From NCBI GenBank assembly GCA_030220185.1, contig JASPKZ010001268.1, positions 1-64,000 on the forward strand: DNA of 64,000 bases, in the 5' to 3' direction. The notes under the pieces were generated by a model, which was not told where the DNA came from, did not search any database, and was given only the letters and a program-made list of their open reading frames with translations. The position numbers and the translations under genes were made by a program. Positions 50,601 through 63,605 of the stretch are shown piece after piece (position 1 is the first letter of the stretch; each line of letters begins with the position of its first letter). The DNA is from Diploptera punctata. Its lineage: Eukaryota > Arthropoda > Insecta > Blattodea > Blaberidae.

Positions 50601-53600
50601 AAAGGCTAGTAGATTCCGTGCCCACTCGATTGTATAAATCTACAACACGGAACCCACCACGACTCTATTTCTCTCCCGAAGGAAGCCACACTCATGATTA
50701 AGTTATAAACGGGATGAGAACAAAGGCTAGTAGATTCCGTGCCCACTCGATTGTATAAATCTACAACACGGAACCCACCACGACTCTATTTCTCTCCCGA
50801 AGGAAGCACACACATGATTGTTATAAAAGGATGAGAACAAAGGCTAGTAGATTCCGTGCCCACTCGATTGTATAAATCTACAACACGGAACCCACCACGA
50901 CTCTATTTCTCTCCCGAAGGAAGCCACACTCATGATTAAGTTATAAAACGGGATGAGAACAAAGGCTAGTAGATTCCGTGCCCACTCGATTGTATAAATC
51001 TACAACACGGAACCCACCACGACTCTATTTCTCTCCCGAAGGAAGCCACACTCATGAATAAGTTAGAAACGGGATGAGAACAAAGGCTAGTAGATTCCGT
51101 GCCCACTCGATTGTATAAATCTACAACACGGAACCCACCACGACTCTATTTCTCTCCCGAAGGAAGCCACACTCATAATATAAAGGGATGAGAACAAAGG
51201 ATAGTAGATTCCGTGCCCACTCGATTGTATAAATCTACAACACGGAACCCACCACGACTCTATTTCTCTCCCGAAGGAAGCCACACTCATGATTAAGTTA
51301 CGGGATGAGAACAAAGGCTAGTAGATTCCGTGCCCACTCGATTGTATAAATCTACAACACGGAACCCACCACGACTCTATTTCTCTCCCGAAGGAAGCCA
51401 CACTCATGATTAAGGGATGATGAACAAAGGCTAGTAGATTCCGTGCCCACTCGATTGTATAAATCTACAACACGGAACCCACCACGACTCTATTTCTCTC
51501 CCGAAGGAAGCCACACTCATGATTAAGTTATAAAAGGGATGAGAACAAAGGCTAGTAGATTCCGTGCCCACTCGATTGTATAAATCTACAACACGGAACC
51601 CACCACGACTCTATTTCTCTCCCGAAGGAAGCCACACTCATGATTAAGTTATAAACGGGATGAGAACAAAGGCTAGTAGATTCCGTGCCCACTCGATTGT
51701 ATAAATCTACAACACGGAACCCACCACGACTCTATTTCTCTCCCGAAGGAAGCCACACTCATGATTAAGTCATGAAAGGGATGAGAACAAAGGCTAGTAG
51801 ATTCCGTGCCCACTCGATTGTATAAATCTACAACACGGAACCCACCACGACTCTATTTCTCTCCCGAAGGAAGCCACACTCATGATTGAACGGGATGAGA
51901 ACAAAGGCTAGTAGATTCCGTGCCCACTCGATTGTATAAATCTACAACACGGAACCCACCACGACTCTATTTCTCTCCCGAAGGAAGCCACACTCATGAT
52001 TAAGTTATAAAAGGGATGAGAACAAAGGCTAGTAGATTCCGTGCCCACTCGATTGTATAAATCTACAACACGGAACCCACCACGACTCTATTTCTCTCCC
52101 GAAGGAAGCCACACTCATGATTAAGTTATAAACGGGATGAGAACAAAGGCTAGTAGATTCCGTGCCCACTCGATTGTATAAATCTACAACACGGAACCCA
52201 CCACGACTCTATTTCTCTCCCGAAGGAAGCCACACTCATGAACGGGATGAGAACAAAGGCTAGTAGATTCCGTGCCCACTCGATTGTATAAATCTACAAC
52301 ACGGAACCCACCACGACTCTATTTCTCTCCCGAAGGAAGCCACACTCATGATTAAGTTATAAAAGGGATGAGAACAAAGGCTAGTAGATTCCGTGCCCAC
52401 TCGATTGTATAAATCTACAACACGGAACCCACCACGACTCTATTTCTCTCCCGAAGGAAGCCACACTCATGATTAAGTTATAAACGGGATGAGAACAAAG
52501 GCTAGTAGATTCCGTGCCCACTCGATTGTATAAATCTACAACACGGAACCCACCACGACTCTATTTCTCTCCCGAAGGAAGCCACACTCATGAACGGGAT
52601 GAGAACAAAGGCTAGTAGATTCCGTGCCCACTCGATTGTATAAATCTACAACACGGAACCCACCACGACTCTATTTCTCTCCCGAAGGAAGCCACACTCA
52701 TGATTAAGTTATAAAAGGGATGAGAACAAAGGCTAGTAGATTCCGTGCCCACTCGATTGTATAAATCTACAACACGGAACCCACCACGACTCTATTTCTC
52801 TCCCGAAGGAAGCCACACTCATGATTAAGTTATAAAAGGGATGAGAACAAAGGCTAGTAGATTCCGTGCCCACTCGATTGTATAAATCTACAACACGGAA
52901 CCCACCACGACTCTATTTCTCTCCCGAAGGAAGCCACACTCATGATTAAGTTATAAAGGGATGAGAACAAAGGCTAGTAGATTCCGTGCCCACTCGATTG
53001 TATAAATCTACAACACGGAACCCACCACGACTCTATTTCTCTCCCGAAGGAAGCCACACTCATGATTAAGTTATAAAAGGGATGAGAACAAAGGCTAGTA
53101 GATTCCGTGCCCACTCGATTGTATAAATCTACAACACGGAACCCACCACGACTCTATTTCTCTCCCGAAGGAAGCCACACTCATGAACGGATGAGAACAA
53201 AGGCTAGTAGATTCCGTGCCCACTCGATTGTATAAATCTACAACACGGAACCCACCACGACTCTATTTCTCTCCCGAAGGAAGCCACACTCATGATTAAG
53301 TTATAAACGGGATGAGAACAAAGGCTAGTAGATTCCGTGCCCACTCGATTGTATAAATCTACAACACGGAACCCACCACGACTCTATTTCTCTCCCGAAG
53401 GAAGCCACACTCATGATTAAGTTATAAAAGGGATGAGAACAAAGGCTAGTAGATTCCGTGCCCACTCGATTGTATAAATCTACAACACGGAACCCACCAC
53501 GACTCTATTTCTCTCCCGAAGGAAGCCACACTCATGATTAAGTTATAAACGGGATGAGAACAAAGGCTAGTAGATTCCGTGCCCACTCGATTGTATAAAT

Positions 53601-55972
53601 CTACAACACGGAACCCACCACGACTCTATTTCTCTCCCGAAGGAAGCCACACTCATGAACGGGATGAGAACAAAGGCTAGTAGATTCCGTGCCCACTCGA
53701 TTGTATAAATCTACAACACGGAACCCACCACGACTCTATTTCTCTCCCGAAAGAAGCCACACTCATGAACGGGATGAGAACAAAGGCTAGTAGATTCCGT
53801 GCCCACTCGATTGTATAAATCTACAACACGGAACCCACCACGACTCTATTTCTCTCCCGAAGGAAGCCACACTCATGATTAAGTTATAAAAGGGATGAGA
53901 ACAAAGGCTAGTAGATTCCGTGCCCACTCGATTGTATAAATCTACAACACGGAACCCACCACGACTCTATTTCTCTCCCGAAGGAAGCCACACTCATGAA
54001 CGGAAGATGAGAACAAAGGCTAGTAGATTCCGTGCCCACTCGATTGTATAAATCTACAACACGGAACCCACCACGACTCTATTTCTCTCCCGAAGGAAGC
54101 CACACTTATGATTAAGTTATAAAAGGGATGAGAACAAAGGCTAGTAGATTCCGTGCCCACTCGATTGTATAAATCTACAACACGGAACCCACCACGACTC
54201 TATTTCTCTCCCGAAGGAAGCCACACTCATGATTAAGTTATAAACGTGATGAGAACAAAGGCTAGTAGATTCCGTGCCCACTCGATTGTATAAATCTACA
54301 ACACGGAACCCACCACGACTCTATTTCTCTCCCGAAGGAAGCCACACTCATGATTAAGTTATAAACGGGATGAGAACAAAGGCTAGTAGATTCCGTGCCC
54401 ACTCGATTGTATAAATCTACAACACGGAACCCACCACGACTCTATTTCTCTCCCGAAGGAAGCCACACTCATGATTAAGTTATAAACGGGATGAGAACAA
54501 AGGCTAGTAGATTCCGTGCCCACTCGATTGTATAAATCTACAACACGGAACCCACCACGACTCTATTTCTCTCCCGAAGGAAGCCACACTCATGATTAAG
54601 TTATAAAAGGGATGAGAACAAAGGCTAGTAGATTCCGTGCCCACTCGATTGTATAAATCTACAACACGGAACCCACCACGACTCTATTTTTCTCCCGAAG
54701 GAAGCCACTCTCATGATTAAGTTATAAACGGGATGAGAACAAAGGCTAGTAGATTCCGTGCCCACTCGATTGTATAAATCTACAACACGGAACCCACCAC
54801 GACTCTATTTCTCTCCCGAAGGAAGCCACACTCATGATTAAGTTATAAACGGGATGAGAACAAAGGCTAGTAGATTCCGTGCCCACTCGATTGTATAAAT
54901 CTACAACACGGAACCCACCACGACTCTATTTCTCTCCCGAAGGAAGCCACACTCATGATTAAGTTATAAAAGGGATGAGAACAAGGGCTAGTAGATTCCG
55001 TGCCCACTCGATTGTATAAATCTACAACACGGAACCCACCACGACTCTATTTCTCTCCCGAAGGAAGCCACACTCATGATTAAGTTATAAACGGGATGAG
55101 AACAAAGGCTAGTAGATTCCGTGCCCACTCGATTGTATAAATCTACAACACGGAACCCACCACGACTCTATTTCTCTCCCGAAGGAAGCCACACTCATGA
55201 TTAAGTTATAAAAGGGATGAGAACAAAGGCTAGTAGATTCCGTGCCCACTCGATTGTATAAATCTACAACACGGAACCCACCACGACTCTATTTCTCTCC
55301 CGAAGGAAGCCACACTCATGATTAAGTTGAACGGGATGAGAACAAAGGCTAGTAGATTCCGTGCCCACTCGATTGTATAAATCTACAACACGGAACCCAC
55401 CACGACTCTATTTCTCTCCCGAAGGAAGCCACACTCATGATTAAGTTATAAACGGGATGAGAACAAAGGCTAGTAGATTCCGTGCCCACTCGATTGTATA
55501 AATCTACAACACGGAACCCACCACGACTCTATTTCTCTCCCGAAGAAAGCCACACTCATGATTAAGTTGTAAACGGGATGAGAACAAAGGCTAGTAGATT
55601 CCGTGCCCACTCGATTGTATAAATCTACAACACGGAACCCACCACGACTCTATTTCTCTCCCGAAGGAAGCCACACTCATGATTAAGTTATAAACGGGAT
55701 GAGAACAAAGGCTAGTAGATTCCGTGCCCACTCGATTGTATAAATCTACAACACGGAACCCACCACGACTCTATTTCTCTCCCGAAGGAAGCCACACTCA
55801 TGATTAAGTTATAAAAGGGATGAGAACAAAGGCTAGTAGATTCCGTGCCCACTCGATTGTATAAATCTACAACACGGAACCCACCACGACTCTATTTCTC
55901 TCCCGAAGGAAGCCACACTCATGAACGGGATGAGAACAAAGGCTAGTAGATTCCGTGCCCACTCGATTGTAA
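44626..55972 (+). repeat. Satellite array, 97 units of 121 or 110 bp
   Basis: Counting the shared GATGAG positions gives 97 units from 44641 to 55929, the last one partial. The consensus runs gggatgagaacaaaggctag, tagattccgtgcccactcga, ttgtataaatctacaacacg, gaacccaccacgactctatt, tctctcccgaaggaagccac, actcatga. The long class then has ttaagttataa, which the short class lacks. Identity is very high, highest toward the right end. There are no plausible genes; a 75-codon frame at 51087-51314 is just repeated satellite. Confidence 0.98.
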
Positions 55973-56069
55973 AATGTTATCAAAATTGAGAAGAAGATGG
56001 GCTAATTATTAATGTTTTTTTTTTAATTTTCTAAGCAGACGCCAGTAAGTTAGGCAGGCGTAGCTACAT

Positions 56070-56400
56070 TATGGGAAACCAGACATAATAAGAAAAATTA
56101 AGTCTTATAGACTGCGATGAGTAGGACATGTGGCACGATGCCTTCGCTTATCAAATAAATAAAAACATCTAATTTTACTGTTGTATGTAGTTACCGGGTT
56201 TTGATCGCCGGCCGAGGATGTAGCATTGGATTGGGTAGTTTGTAACGTAGCAACGATTGAACGATTTAAAATTTCGGATGGATAATTTTATCATTGTGTT
56301 TGCGTAGTGCCGTGAGCGATTGGAAGATATTAGCTCAGGATAGCGATATATGGAGTGTTTGTGTTGCCGTGGTCATGAACCCTGAGGTTCTACACTTCAA
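56070..56400 (+). mobile_element. RTE-like LINE tail in two pieces
   Basis: 56072-56145 (gggaaaccagacataataag ... gtaggacatgtggcac) and 56305-56395 (attggaagatattagctcag ... catgaaccctgaggttct) match consecutive parts of 8480-8770. About 160 bp of unrelated DNA separates them. Confidence 0.65.
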
Positions 56401-56634
56401 ATGAGTTGATTAATTACTATTCTTATGTTCCGAGATGTGGAAGTTAGGTAAGTTTGAATACATTCATTATACAGAGAGCACACATAGTTGATGTTAGAAT
56501 GCAGTAATAAATACACTTGTTATCAGACACTGCAGCTTCACTCAGGTCTTCTTAAACATTTATTTACAGCGCTTCCTATCACTCACAGAACTAATGCAAT
56601 TTTTTATATTCAACTAGTTAATGGCCGGAGTGAA

Positions 56635-57120
56635 CTGCTACGCCTTAATAAATGAAATATGATTTTTAAATGTTCGTTTCAGGTAAACTCCTACACCTAT
56701 TGTTTTTGGAGCATAATATCAGCTAAACACTTGCCGTACTTAAAAATATGTATACACAATGTTATACGTTTCGATGAATCAAACATAGCGGATTGCTAGA
56801 TTCAATTCTTATTTTCGGATTTCAGGTAAACCCCCACTTAAAATGGTCGGATTTCCCTGAGTTTTGGATAATAGATACCGCGATTTATTTCAATAGTATA
56901 TACTAAGTTTCGTTGTGAAAAATGTAAATTTGCGACCGCTAGAGCGACTTTTTAATGTTCGTTTCAGGTGAACTCCTATAGCTACTGGTTTTAGAACATA
57001 ATAGACAGTGGCAGAACTCTCGACGTACTTGAAAACATGTTTGTACAAATTACCATGAAGATCGGTTGAGGGGTTTAGAAGTCACAAACATATGCGGCTG
57101 GATTTTGATATATAAAGATT
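56635..57120 (+). repeat. Dispersed-type repeat with an internal duplication
   Basis: ttaaatgttcgtttcaggta (56668) recurs as ttaatgttcgtttcaggtga (56954), each followed by a similar 60 bp. The right end (atcggttgaggggtttagaa ... tatataaagatta) has the wording of Helitron or other non-autonomous element ends in arthropods. This is a resemblance only. Confidence 0.5.
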
Positions 57121-57284
57121 ATTGAGACACATCGTTATCACATCTAATTTTATGTCTGACTTGGAGCCTAGTTGTTAAAGGGTTCACTGGAAATGTTTTT
57201 TAACAATAGAAGTATTTCATCACACATTCTGCATACATGAGCAAACCAAATTAATATTTGTACTCTTATGAAATTAAGAATACT

Positions 57285-57760
57285 AACTCACTGGCACTAT
57301 CGAACCCGTAGGTTCATGGCCGCGCGGACATAAGCTCTCCATACATCTCTATCCTGAGCTAATGTTTTCCAATCATCCCCTGTATAATCTACTTCCCTCA
57401 AATCATAGTTAATGTTATTCTCCCATCTCATTCTTGGTCTACCAACTGGGCGTTTTCCCTCTGGTTTTCCTACAAGAAGCTTCCTTGCACGTCTTTCATT
57501 TCCCATTCGTGCCACATGTCCTGCCCATCGCAGTCTACGATATTTAACTGTTCTCATTATACCTTCCTATAAATACCATGTAATTAATTGTTATGTAGTC
57601 TTCTCCATTCACCTGTCTGTTCATCTCTCTTTGGTCCAAAAATTTTCCTAAGAATTTTATTCTCAAATACTTGTAATCTCCTTTCCTCCCTTAAAGTAAG
57701 AGTCCATGTTTCACTTCCATATAATGAAATTAAGAATATAATTTTTAATTTTTTTATTCA
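57285..57760 (-). mobile_element. RTE-like LINE 3' end (minus strand)
   Basis: The minus-strand frame of 86 codons reads MRTVKYRRLRWAGHVARMG, RRARKLLVGKPEGKRPVGRP, RMRWENNINYDLREVDYTGD and VWRAYVRAAMNLRVR. It is preceded upstream by frameshifted LTLREERRLQVFENKIL-like text. It ends in an ACTCACTGGCAC (plus-strand) tail. This is the best-kept C-terminus of the family in the window. Confidence 0.85.
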
Positions 57761-57911
57761 ATGTATCATTTCTTATAGTTATCCAAGGCCCGTATCCAAA
57801 ATTTCCCCAAACATTCTCCTTTCAAAACTAATACGTTTTGTATTTCGGCCTTTTCAAGGTCAGGTTTCACAGGCGTAAGCCAACACGGGTCGTCCGGTAT
57901 ATTCTAACTTT

Positions 57912-58204
57912 AGTATTAAAATATCCTCAACTCAGGGTCGGTTCTAGGGATGAGATTAGATGAAGCCCCTTTATATAGGTCCGTGAATTACAAGGTGGCC
58001 GCCTGACAGGGGTACGTGAACGAAATGAAACGATATGGAAGAGATGAGTACAGAAAAATGATAGAATGAAATATTGTGTCAGAGAAAAACCTGCCCAAGC
58101 TCCGTTTTGTCCACCACGAAATCAACTTGGTGTGACCGAGACTCGACCTCGAGACCTCGGCGGTTTGAAACGAGCGTCTAACCGCTTGCTCCACGGAGCC
58201 GCCT
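57912..58204 (-). mobile_element. SINE family C, full length (minus strand)
   Basis: The minus-strand head reads ggcggctccgtggagcaagc, then a B-box-like AGGTCGAGTCTCGG. The body includes gtggacaaaacggagcttgg, and the 3' part gaccctgagttgaggatatt. Same order as 26192-26530. Confidence 0.8.
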
Positions 58205-58469
58205 AACTTCAGTACTCTTGCTTGTTAATTTGGATCCGACAAGTGATTTGTTAGCACGATACGCTCTGTTGCCTAGTGTGTACCACATTCCACTGAGTTA
58301 CTTCCATGTAAATATAGTAGCAGCAGTTTACTCACGTACGACCCGAGTGTTCCCTAATGCGACATTCTTAACCAATCTAATTTAGTTGCGATAATTTTCC
58401 TACATATGACAGCACATAAACTCAAAGAGACATCTAGTAGGAGATTAAGGTATTACATGGATGGAGGAA

Positions 58470-58612
58470 GGCAGATTATATTTTGCTCAGAGGCACTAGT
58501 TTAGGTTTGAGGTTCTTTTACGGAAATCACGGCTGAAAATACCTCTCGGAGAACTGGTTCCTTGTAGAAAGAGGCAAGTAACATAACCCCTAGACCATCG
58601 AGGTCAAATATG
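58470..58612 (-). mobile_element. SINE family D, degenerate (minus strand)
   Basis: attttgctcagaggcac, ttgaggttcttttacg and ctagaccatcgaggtcaa follow the D order (compare 9848-10067). Confidence 0.5.
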
Positions 58613-58764
58613 AACCGAAAAAAGACACAAAACAGAGTCCAGAAAGTTTTTATATTGAGTCAACTTCGTGACAATTAAAATATTGTAATTAGTTGGAAAT
58701 TCGCTGAAGCTCCACTTGACTGATATAGAACCTGTTTCAATAAACATTTCGCCCCATCATCACT

Positions 58765-58890
58765 AACTCTTCGTAAGAACCCCATGGTCTGGCGCATTTA
58801 GCTTCCGAGATTTTTTCTCCCATCTGTAAGAGAAATCTCGGCAAGCTTAAGCACCAAAACACTATCTGGCCATCATAATTCATTGTCACA
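58765..58890 (+). mobile_element. SINE family A, degenerate body
   Basis: tctgtaagagaaatctcggc and aacactatctggccatcata align with the A body (cctgtaagacaaatgtcagg; cggccatcatca). Confidence 0.45.
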
Positions 58891-58989
58891 TTCGCCTTGT
58901 TCAGTATAAATGTGTCATTGAAAGGCGAGTCTAGTGCTGTCTCGGAGGTGGCCCCGGATTGAGTATGTATATGTTCCAAAGTTTAAAAA

Positions 58990-59750
58990 ATGTTATACCG
59001 ACAGTTCATGTCCGGGTGGCATAGGATACCTAAAAGGGAGAGGTTAAACCTTAATAGGTAAAATTATATTTCTCATGCCAGTTTATTTAAATGCGTCGGA
59101 CTCCAGTGAAACCAAATCATGCCTAAACATAATTTATTTTGTTTATATTGTTGTATAATTTTATACAATTTTTACAGATTCATTTTTCCACTATTTATTA
59201 AGAGCACTAAACAAATCAAACCACTGTATCTTATAGGATCCAGTGCCAAATTAAGGGTAAGAGATAAAAGAAGAAATGTGATATTTATTTGGGCAGACAA
59301 ATTATTTTGAACAATTTGTTCGCTGAATTATATACGAATATTAAACTAAACAATTTCCATGTCTATTGTCAATTATTTGTCATTTTCAAGACGGCTCCTT
59401 GTATGTTATGTTGTTTGTTAAACAGGGCCTGTGGTCTTCATTCTAGTTTTCTAAACACGAAACTAATCCAACTGTCAACCGTACAAAATGTCGGATATAT
59501 AACAAAAATAATTTCACTTTCAATGGAAAAGGTGTAAATTAATTAATTCGAAGAAATTTGACAACTGATAATGATATATGTTTCGTCCGACACCGTGGGT
59601 ACCTTCCTCAAATTGATTGTGTTAATAGATGAAAATAATCCAGCAAATTCTAAAGATTTAAGTTTATTTAACGCTAGGGGCGCTGATCTCCGAGTAAATT
59701 ATGTTATATTCCTCCTCTATAACAATTTTTTTTTTATTCGCATAAGATTC
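58990..59750. other. No recognisable feature
   Basis: AT-rich. Short frames lack family resemblance. Confidence 0.4.
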
Positions 59751-59836
59751 CTTCGATATGAACCGACAAAAGTGAAAAATATGTTTTTCTTATTTCGCGT
59801 AAATCGTAAAATTCTTAATAAATTACTGGTAAATTC

Positions 59837-60364
59837 TTCTTTCTTCCAAGTATTAGGCCAAGGCCTGTTACGATCCTATAGAAAATTTTCCCTCCAGTGT
59901 TTCATAGGACGGCCCAGAGATCTTCGTCCTCTTGGTATATCATTATAAACAGCTTTGGGGATCCGATTTGAACTCATTCTTTCAAGATGGTGTTTCCAAT
60001 TTAGCTGGACTGTTTAATATATTCCAAAATTGGCGTAGTCTTCAATTCTTTTAAGATATCGGTGTTCCTTTTCCGATCCCACCTGGTGTAACCCGCTGTT
60101 CTGCGCATGAATCTCATTTCACAAGCCGTTATTCTCCTCTGATGTTGTCTTTTTAGTGTCCATGCTTCACTACCATAGGTTAACACTGGTCTAGCCAAAG
60201 TGTTATATAAACGTAATCTGGTGTTCTTTTTTTGTACAAGGGATGGTTTCATAACTTGATTAATAATTCCCAAACTTTTAATATAACTAGTAATTTTTCA
60301 GGATATCCTTTTCATCCCAGATAGAGAGATAATATCCAAGATATTTAAACTGATTAGATCTCTC
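59837..60364 (-). mobile_element. LINE fragment (minus strand) with TSD
   Basis: Flanked by TAAATTC (59830-59836) and TAAAATTC (60365-60372). P3 copy 1 has the joined site (gtaaaattcataataaat, about 15511). The minus-strand reading gives MKPSLVQKKNTRLRLYNTLA, LTYGSEAWTLKRQHQRRITA, CEMRFMRRTAGYTRWDRKRN, then frameshifted HLERMSSNRIPKA and GRRSLGRP. Same family as 16058-16588. Confidence 0.85.
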
Positions 60365-60821
60365 TAAAATTCATAATAAATAAAAATACTACATATGGAA
60401 TCTCATTATTTCTTTGAAAAATAACAATAAAATAATCTACGCGGTCCAACAATAGCATCACGGTTACGGCATGAGTAATATTTCAAAAAATTGTTTTGAT
60501 ATAAAATTAATTACATTTTCGCGCTCTTTTCTTCAGGAAAATCGGGATTACGATAAACGCGATCAAAATATTTTGTTTTACAACCAATGGGCTGTGAATT
60601 AAAAATATTGTGTAGACAATTTCACTAAAATACAAGGTAGGTTAGTTGCATTTAAAACATAATACAAAGTTAGTGCGTAGAATTAGAACAGGCGCGTCCA
60701 ATCTTTTTTTAAAAGGCAACTGTCGTTAAGTTGAATTGGTTCGTGTCCAAATGTAATAAACTGGGCATTGTAGGGACAATAACCATGTTTGAGGCCTATT
60801 CATTTTACTGAAATTATCTCT

Positions 60822-61300
60822 CTATCTTCGGGTTTTTACAGCTGCTGCCGTCTTCCCGTGGCAAACCTTGGGTATCTTCAATGCTTAGCCCTCTTGCTTG
60901 CATTAATGTCTTCATGTTTTCGTTCCATGTTAATTTCGGTATCTCTCTCTTCCTCGCTCTGGTCGGATGCCATTGATATAGTTGCTTTGGCCATCGCTCA
61001 TCTTCCATTCCTAAAACATGTCCTAACCATTTTAATTCCTTCTCCTCAATTCTTTCAATTATGCTTTCTTCTGCTTCCATTATGTTTCTAATTTCCTTAT
61101 TTGTGACATGTTCTAATTTAGACTTTCTGGCACTTCTGCGTAAATAATCCATTTCTAGAGCTATTAGTGTATTCTTGTAGTACTTATTGATTGTCCATAC
61201 CTCACTTCCGTACATTGCAACAGATTCCACCGATGTTTTACCAATATATTTTTTTTGTGTCTTTCCAAATATGCTTATCCCACCATATGGAATTATAATG
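60822..61300 (-). mobile_element. LINE fragment (minus strand), open frame
   Basis: A 167-codon frame reads KTSVESVAMYGSEVWTINKY, YLRRSARKSKLEHVTNKEIR, EKELKWLGHVLGMEDERWPK and ENMKTLMQARGLSIEDTQG, ending CKNPKIER with a GATAGAGAGATA tail. P3 copy 1 is uninterrupted here (ttttactgcaattgtgctct, 18087). Same family as 39512-39951; the intact frame suggests a young copy. Confidence 0.85.
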
Positions 61301-62399
61301 TTCTCTAATATAAACAAAACATCACATTTATCAAATGAAGGGCAACAAATGTATTATATAAACAAATCTGCACAAACTAAAAATATTGAAAAAAAAGTTA
61401 AATATACTTTTAAGTTTCTGAATCCACAGCTAATATTCCCTTTTCTTTCATAATATTATCAACACACTTTTTTTAATAATTCTTAATTAATTACTTTTCT
61501 CCCAGGGTAACGTTTTGATCTACCAAGTCCGTGTCCAAAAAAAAATATCTTTCGTTTTTTAACCGCAAGGCACAAAAACCGTAGCTAGAATCCAGCAGTA
61601 GAAACCCACTGTACGGAGCAGATGGACTCCCTGCATGAATAAGAGTTTAGTGAAGTGAGGCGGGACGGCAGGTAGTGACGGTTATCCAAACTACCATTTC
61701 ACGATTTGAAAAACTTGCCTATAGTTTAAATGAGAGATCTGGCGCTGCAGTTAAAAACGGCAGATCATTTTCTAGACACAGCCTTAGTACGTCACAACCC
61801 TTCTCTGGAATAAATTACAACGTACGTTTCTGCATGTGATAGTCGACAGTTCCCTAGTAGTGAAAGCGCGTCACCGGACTTTGTTTTTGCAAACTTCTTG
61901 GCTACATTTTAGCTTTTTCCTTGTTGTTCAATTTCTGTTATTATTGTGCTGTGCCATGTAATTTTTGGTTTCTTTTTTTCATGGGCGATCCCTGTGGATT
62001 CCATTCCAAAACACTCTGTGACATACTGTCTAGTTCCAACCTGAGAGTGTGTCCAATCTATTATCATTTACGATATTTAATATCTTTCCGAATTTAATTT
62101 TGTGATATCCAACTTAATATATTCCCAAAGGATTCTTAAGGCACGTGCGTAGAGCGAAACTTCGAGATAATTTGCAGCTCAGAATATAATTATCAAATGT
62201 TTGGCCTTCAGTACATTCCTAAACCTGATGAATCAATTTCTCTCTTACAAACGATATCTGTGTATAACAGGAGAGGAATATGTCCAAACCCGATGCAAAT
62301 TTCACAAAAGTAATTTACAGAAATTTAGTCATCAACATCTACTTGGAAAGTTACTACAAAAAATACATAAAAGGAAAATGATTAATTCGAAAAATGTAT

Positions 62400-62830
62400 T
62401 AACCACTAGCACTATCGAATACATTGCAGCGCAGACATAAGCTCTCCATGCGTCTATACACTCAGATAATAGTTTCCAATCATTCCTTCTGTAATTTACT
62501 TCCTTCAGATGTTATTAACCCACTCCAGTCTTGGCCTTCCTACTCAATGATTTCCAATCTGTTTACCCTATGGTAAGTTTGCAATCCGCTCATCCATTTT
62601 TAAAACATCCCAAATGTCCCACCTATTGAAGTCTACGAAACTTAAATCCTCATTATATCTGGTATTCTACATGTTATGATGTAGTTTCCTCTATTCACCT
62701 GTCTCAATGTCTCTGTGTCAGTAGATTACCTTATGCACTTTATTCTCAAATACCCACATTTTCTTATGTTTTAAAGTAAGAGATCTGTTTCGCATCCTTT
62801 TAATACACAAATTCCAGAATCGTCATTTTG
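62400..62830 (-). mobile_element. Old RTE-like LINE 3' end (minus strand), P3 copy 2
   Basis: Same relic and same position as 22485-22900 (cactatcgaatacattgcag, ttaaagtaagagatctgttt). Confidence 0.7.
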
Positions 62831-63211
62831 TATGTAATTAATTTATATATTTTGAGAGAATTTGAGACAACAAGAGTCTCCGTCATGTTATACATATATC
62901 TTGTATTTTGAGAGTTGATCCTATCAATAATTTATTTTTGTTTGTTACTCTTGCAATTTATTTGAATTCCTACACTTCATAAAAAGTCCATAATTTGCTG
63001 TTGTTATCTTGCATATGTAGGAAGAAGGAATTATACAATTACCACAATAACTGTGAAAATGTACTAATCAGTTATAAACTTTTATCTTTCTAGGAAACTA
63101 CGTTTGAAGATAAATTTGATCCAATGAAGAAAAACAAGGCGAAGGTGGTGAAGCTAAAAACAATAGTTCATGGAAGTCATTCAAATAAACCCAGCAGTAT
63201 AAGTACATAAA

Positions 63212-63605
63212 TAGTGAGACATGGAGCCTCAGAGGTAGCCCTAAATTATTTTTAAAAAAGTACTCAGAAAAATATTTGGACCAATAAATATTAATGGTCA
63301 GTGGATAATACGATACAACAAAGAACTGCATTACAAATAGTCAATTTTATTAAGTTAAAGAAATTAGAATGGGCTGGCCATGTACAAAAACTCTCAACAG
63401 ACCGAGCTCCAAAAAAGGTGCTTACAGCAAGTTTTATGGGGAATAGACGATTTGGAAGATGGGAGGATGGTGTTAAGGAAGATGCTGCAAACCTAATTAA
63501 GTGCCACAACTGAAGGCTTGCTGCAGGAAATACAAACGATTGGAGGCAGAAGTTAAGAGAGACCAAAGCCCGAATTTGAGCCAATCAGCCATTGGATGGA
63601 TGGAT
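63212..63605 (+). mobile_element. LINE 3' fragment with 11-bp TSD
   Basis: Flanked by AAGTACATAAA (63201-63211) and AAGTATATAAA (63606-63616). P3 copy 1 has the empty site (aagtacataaaataatta, about 23256). Reads KKLEWAGHVQKLSTDRAPKK, TASFMGNRRFGRWEDGVKED and NTNDWRQKLRETKARI, with an ATGGATGGATGG tail. Confidence 0.9.

Noticed and set aside
51087..51314. 75-codon frame in the satellite
   Set aside because: It is two satellite units read through, with no independent coding signal.
44626..55972. Possible hammerhead ribozyme in the satellite (minus strand ATCATGAG ... hairpin ... GAAATAGAGTC)
   Set aside because: The core reads ATCATGAG where CUGANGA is required, and no stem I can pair around the presumed cleavage site.
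44626..55972. CRISPR-like array
   Set aside because: Units are continuous repeats without unique spacers, and the DNA is eukaryotic in character.
59571..59948. 125-codon frame
   Set aside because: It starts in unique AT-rich DNA and runs into the antisense strand of the LINE at 59837, so it is chance.
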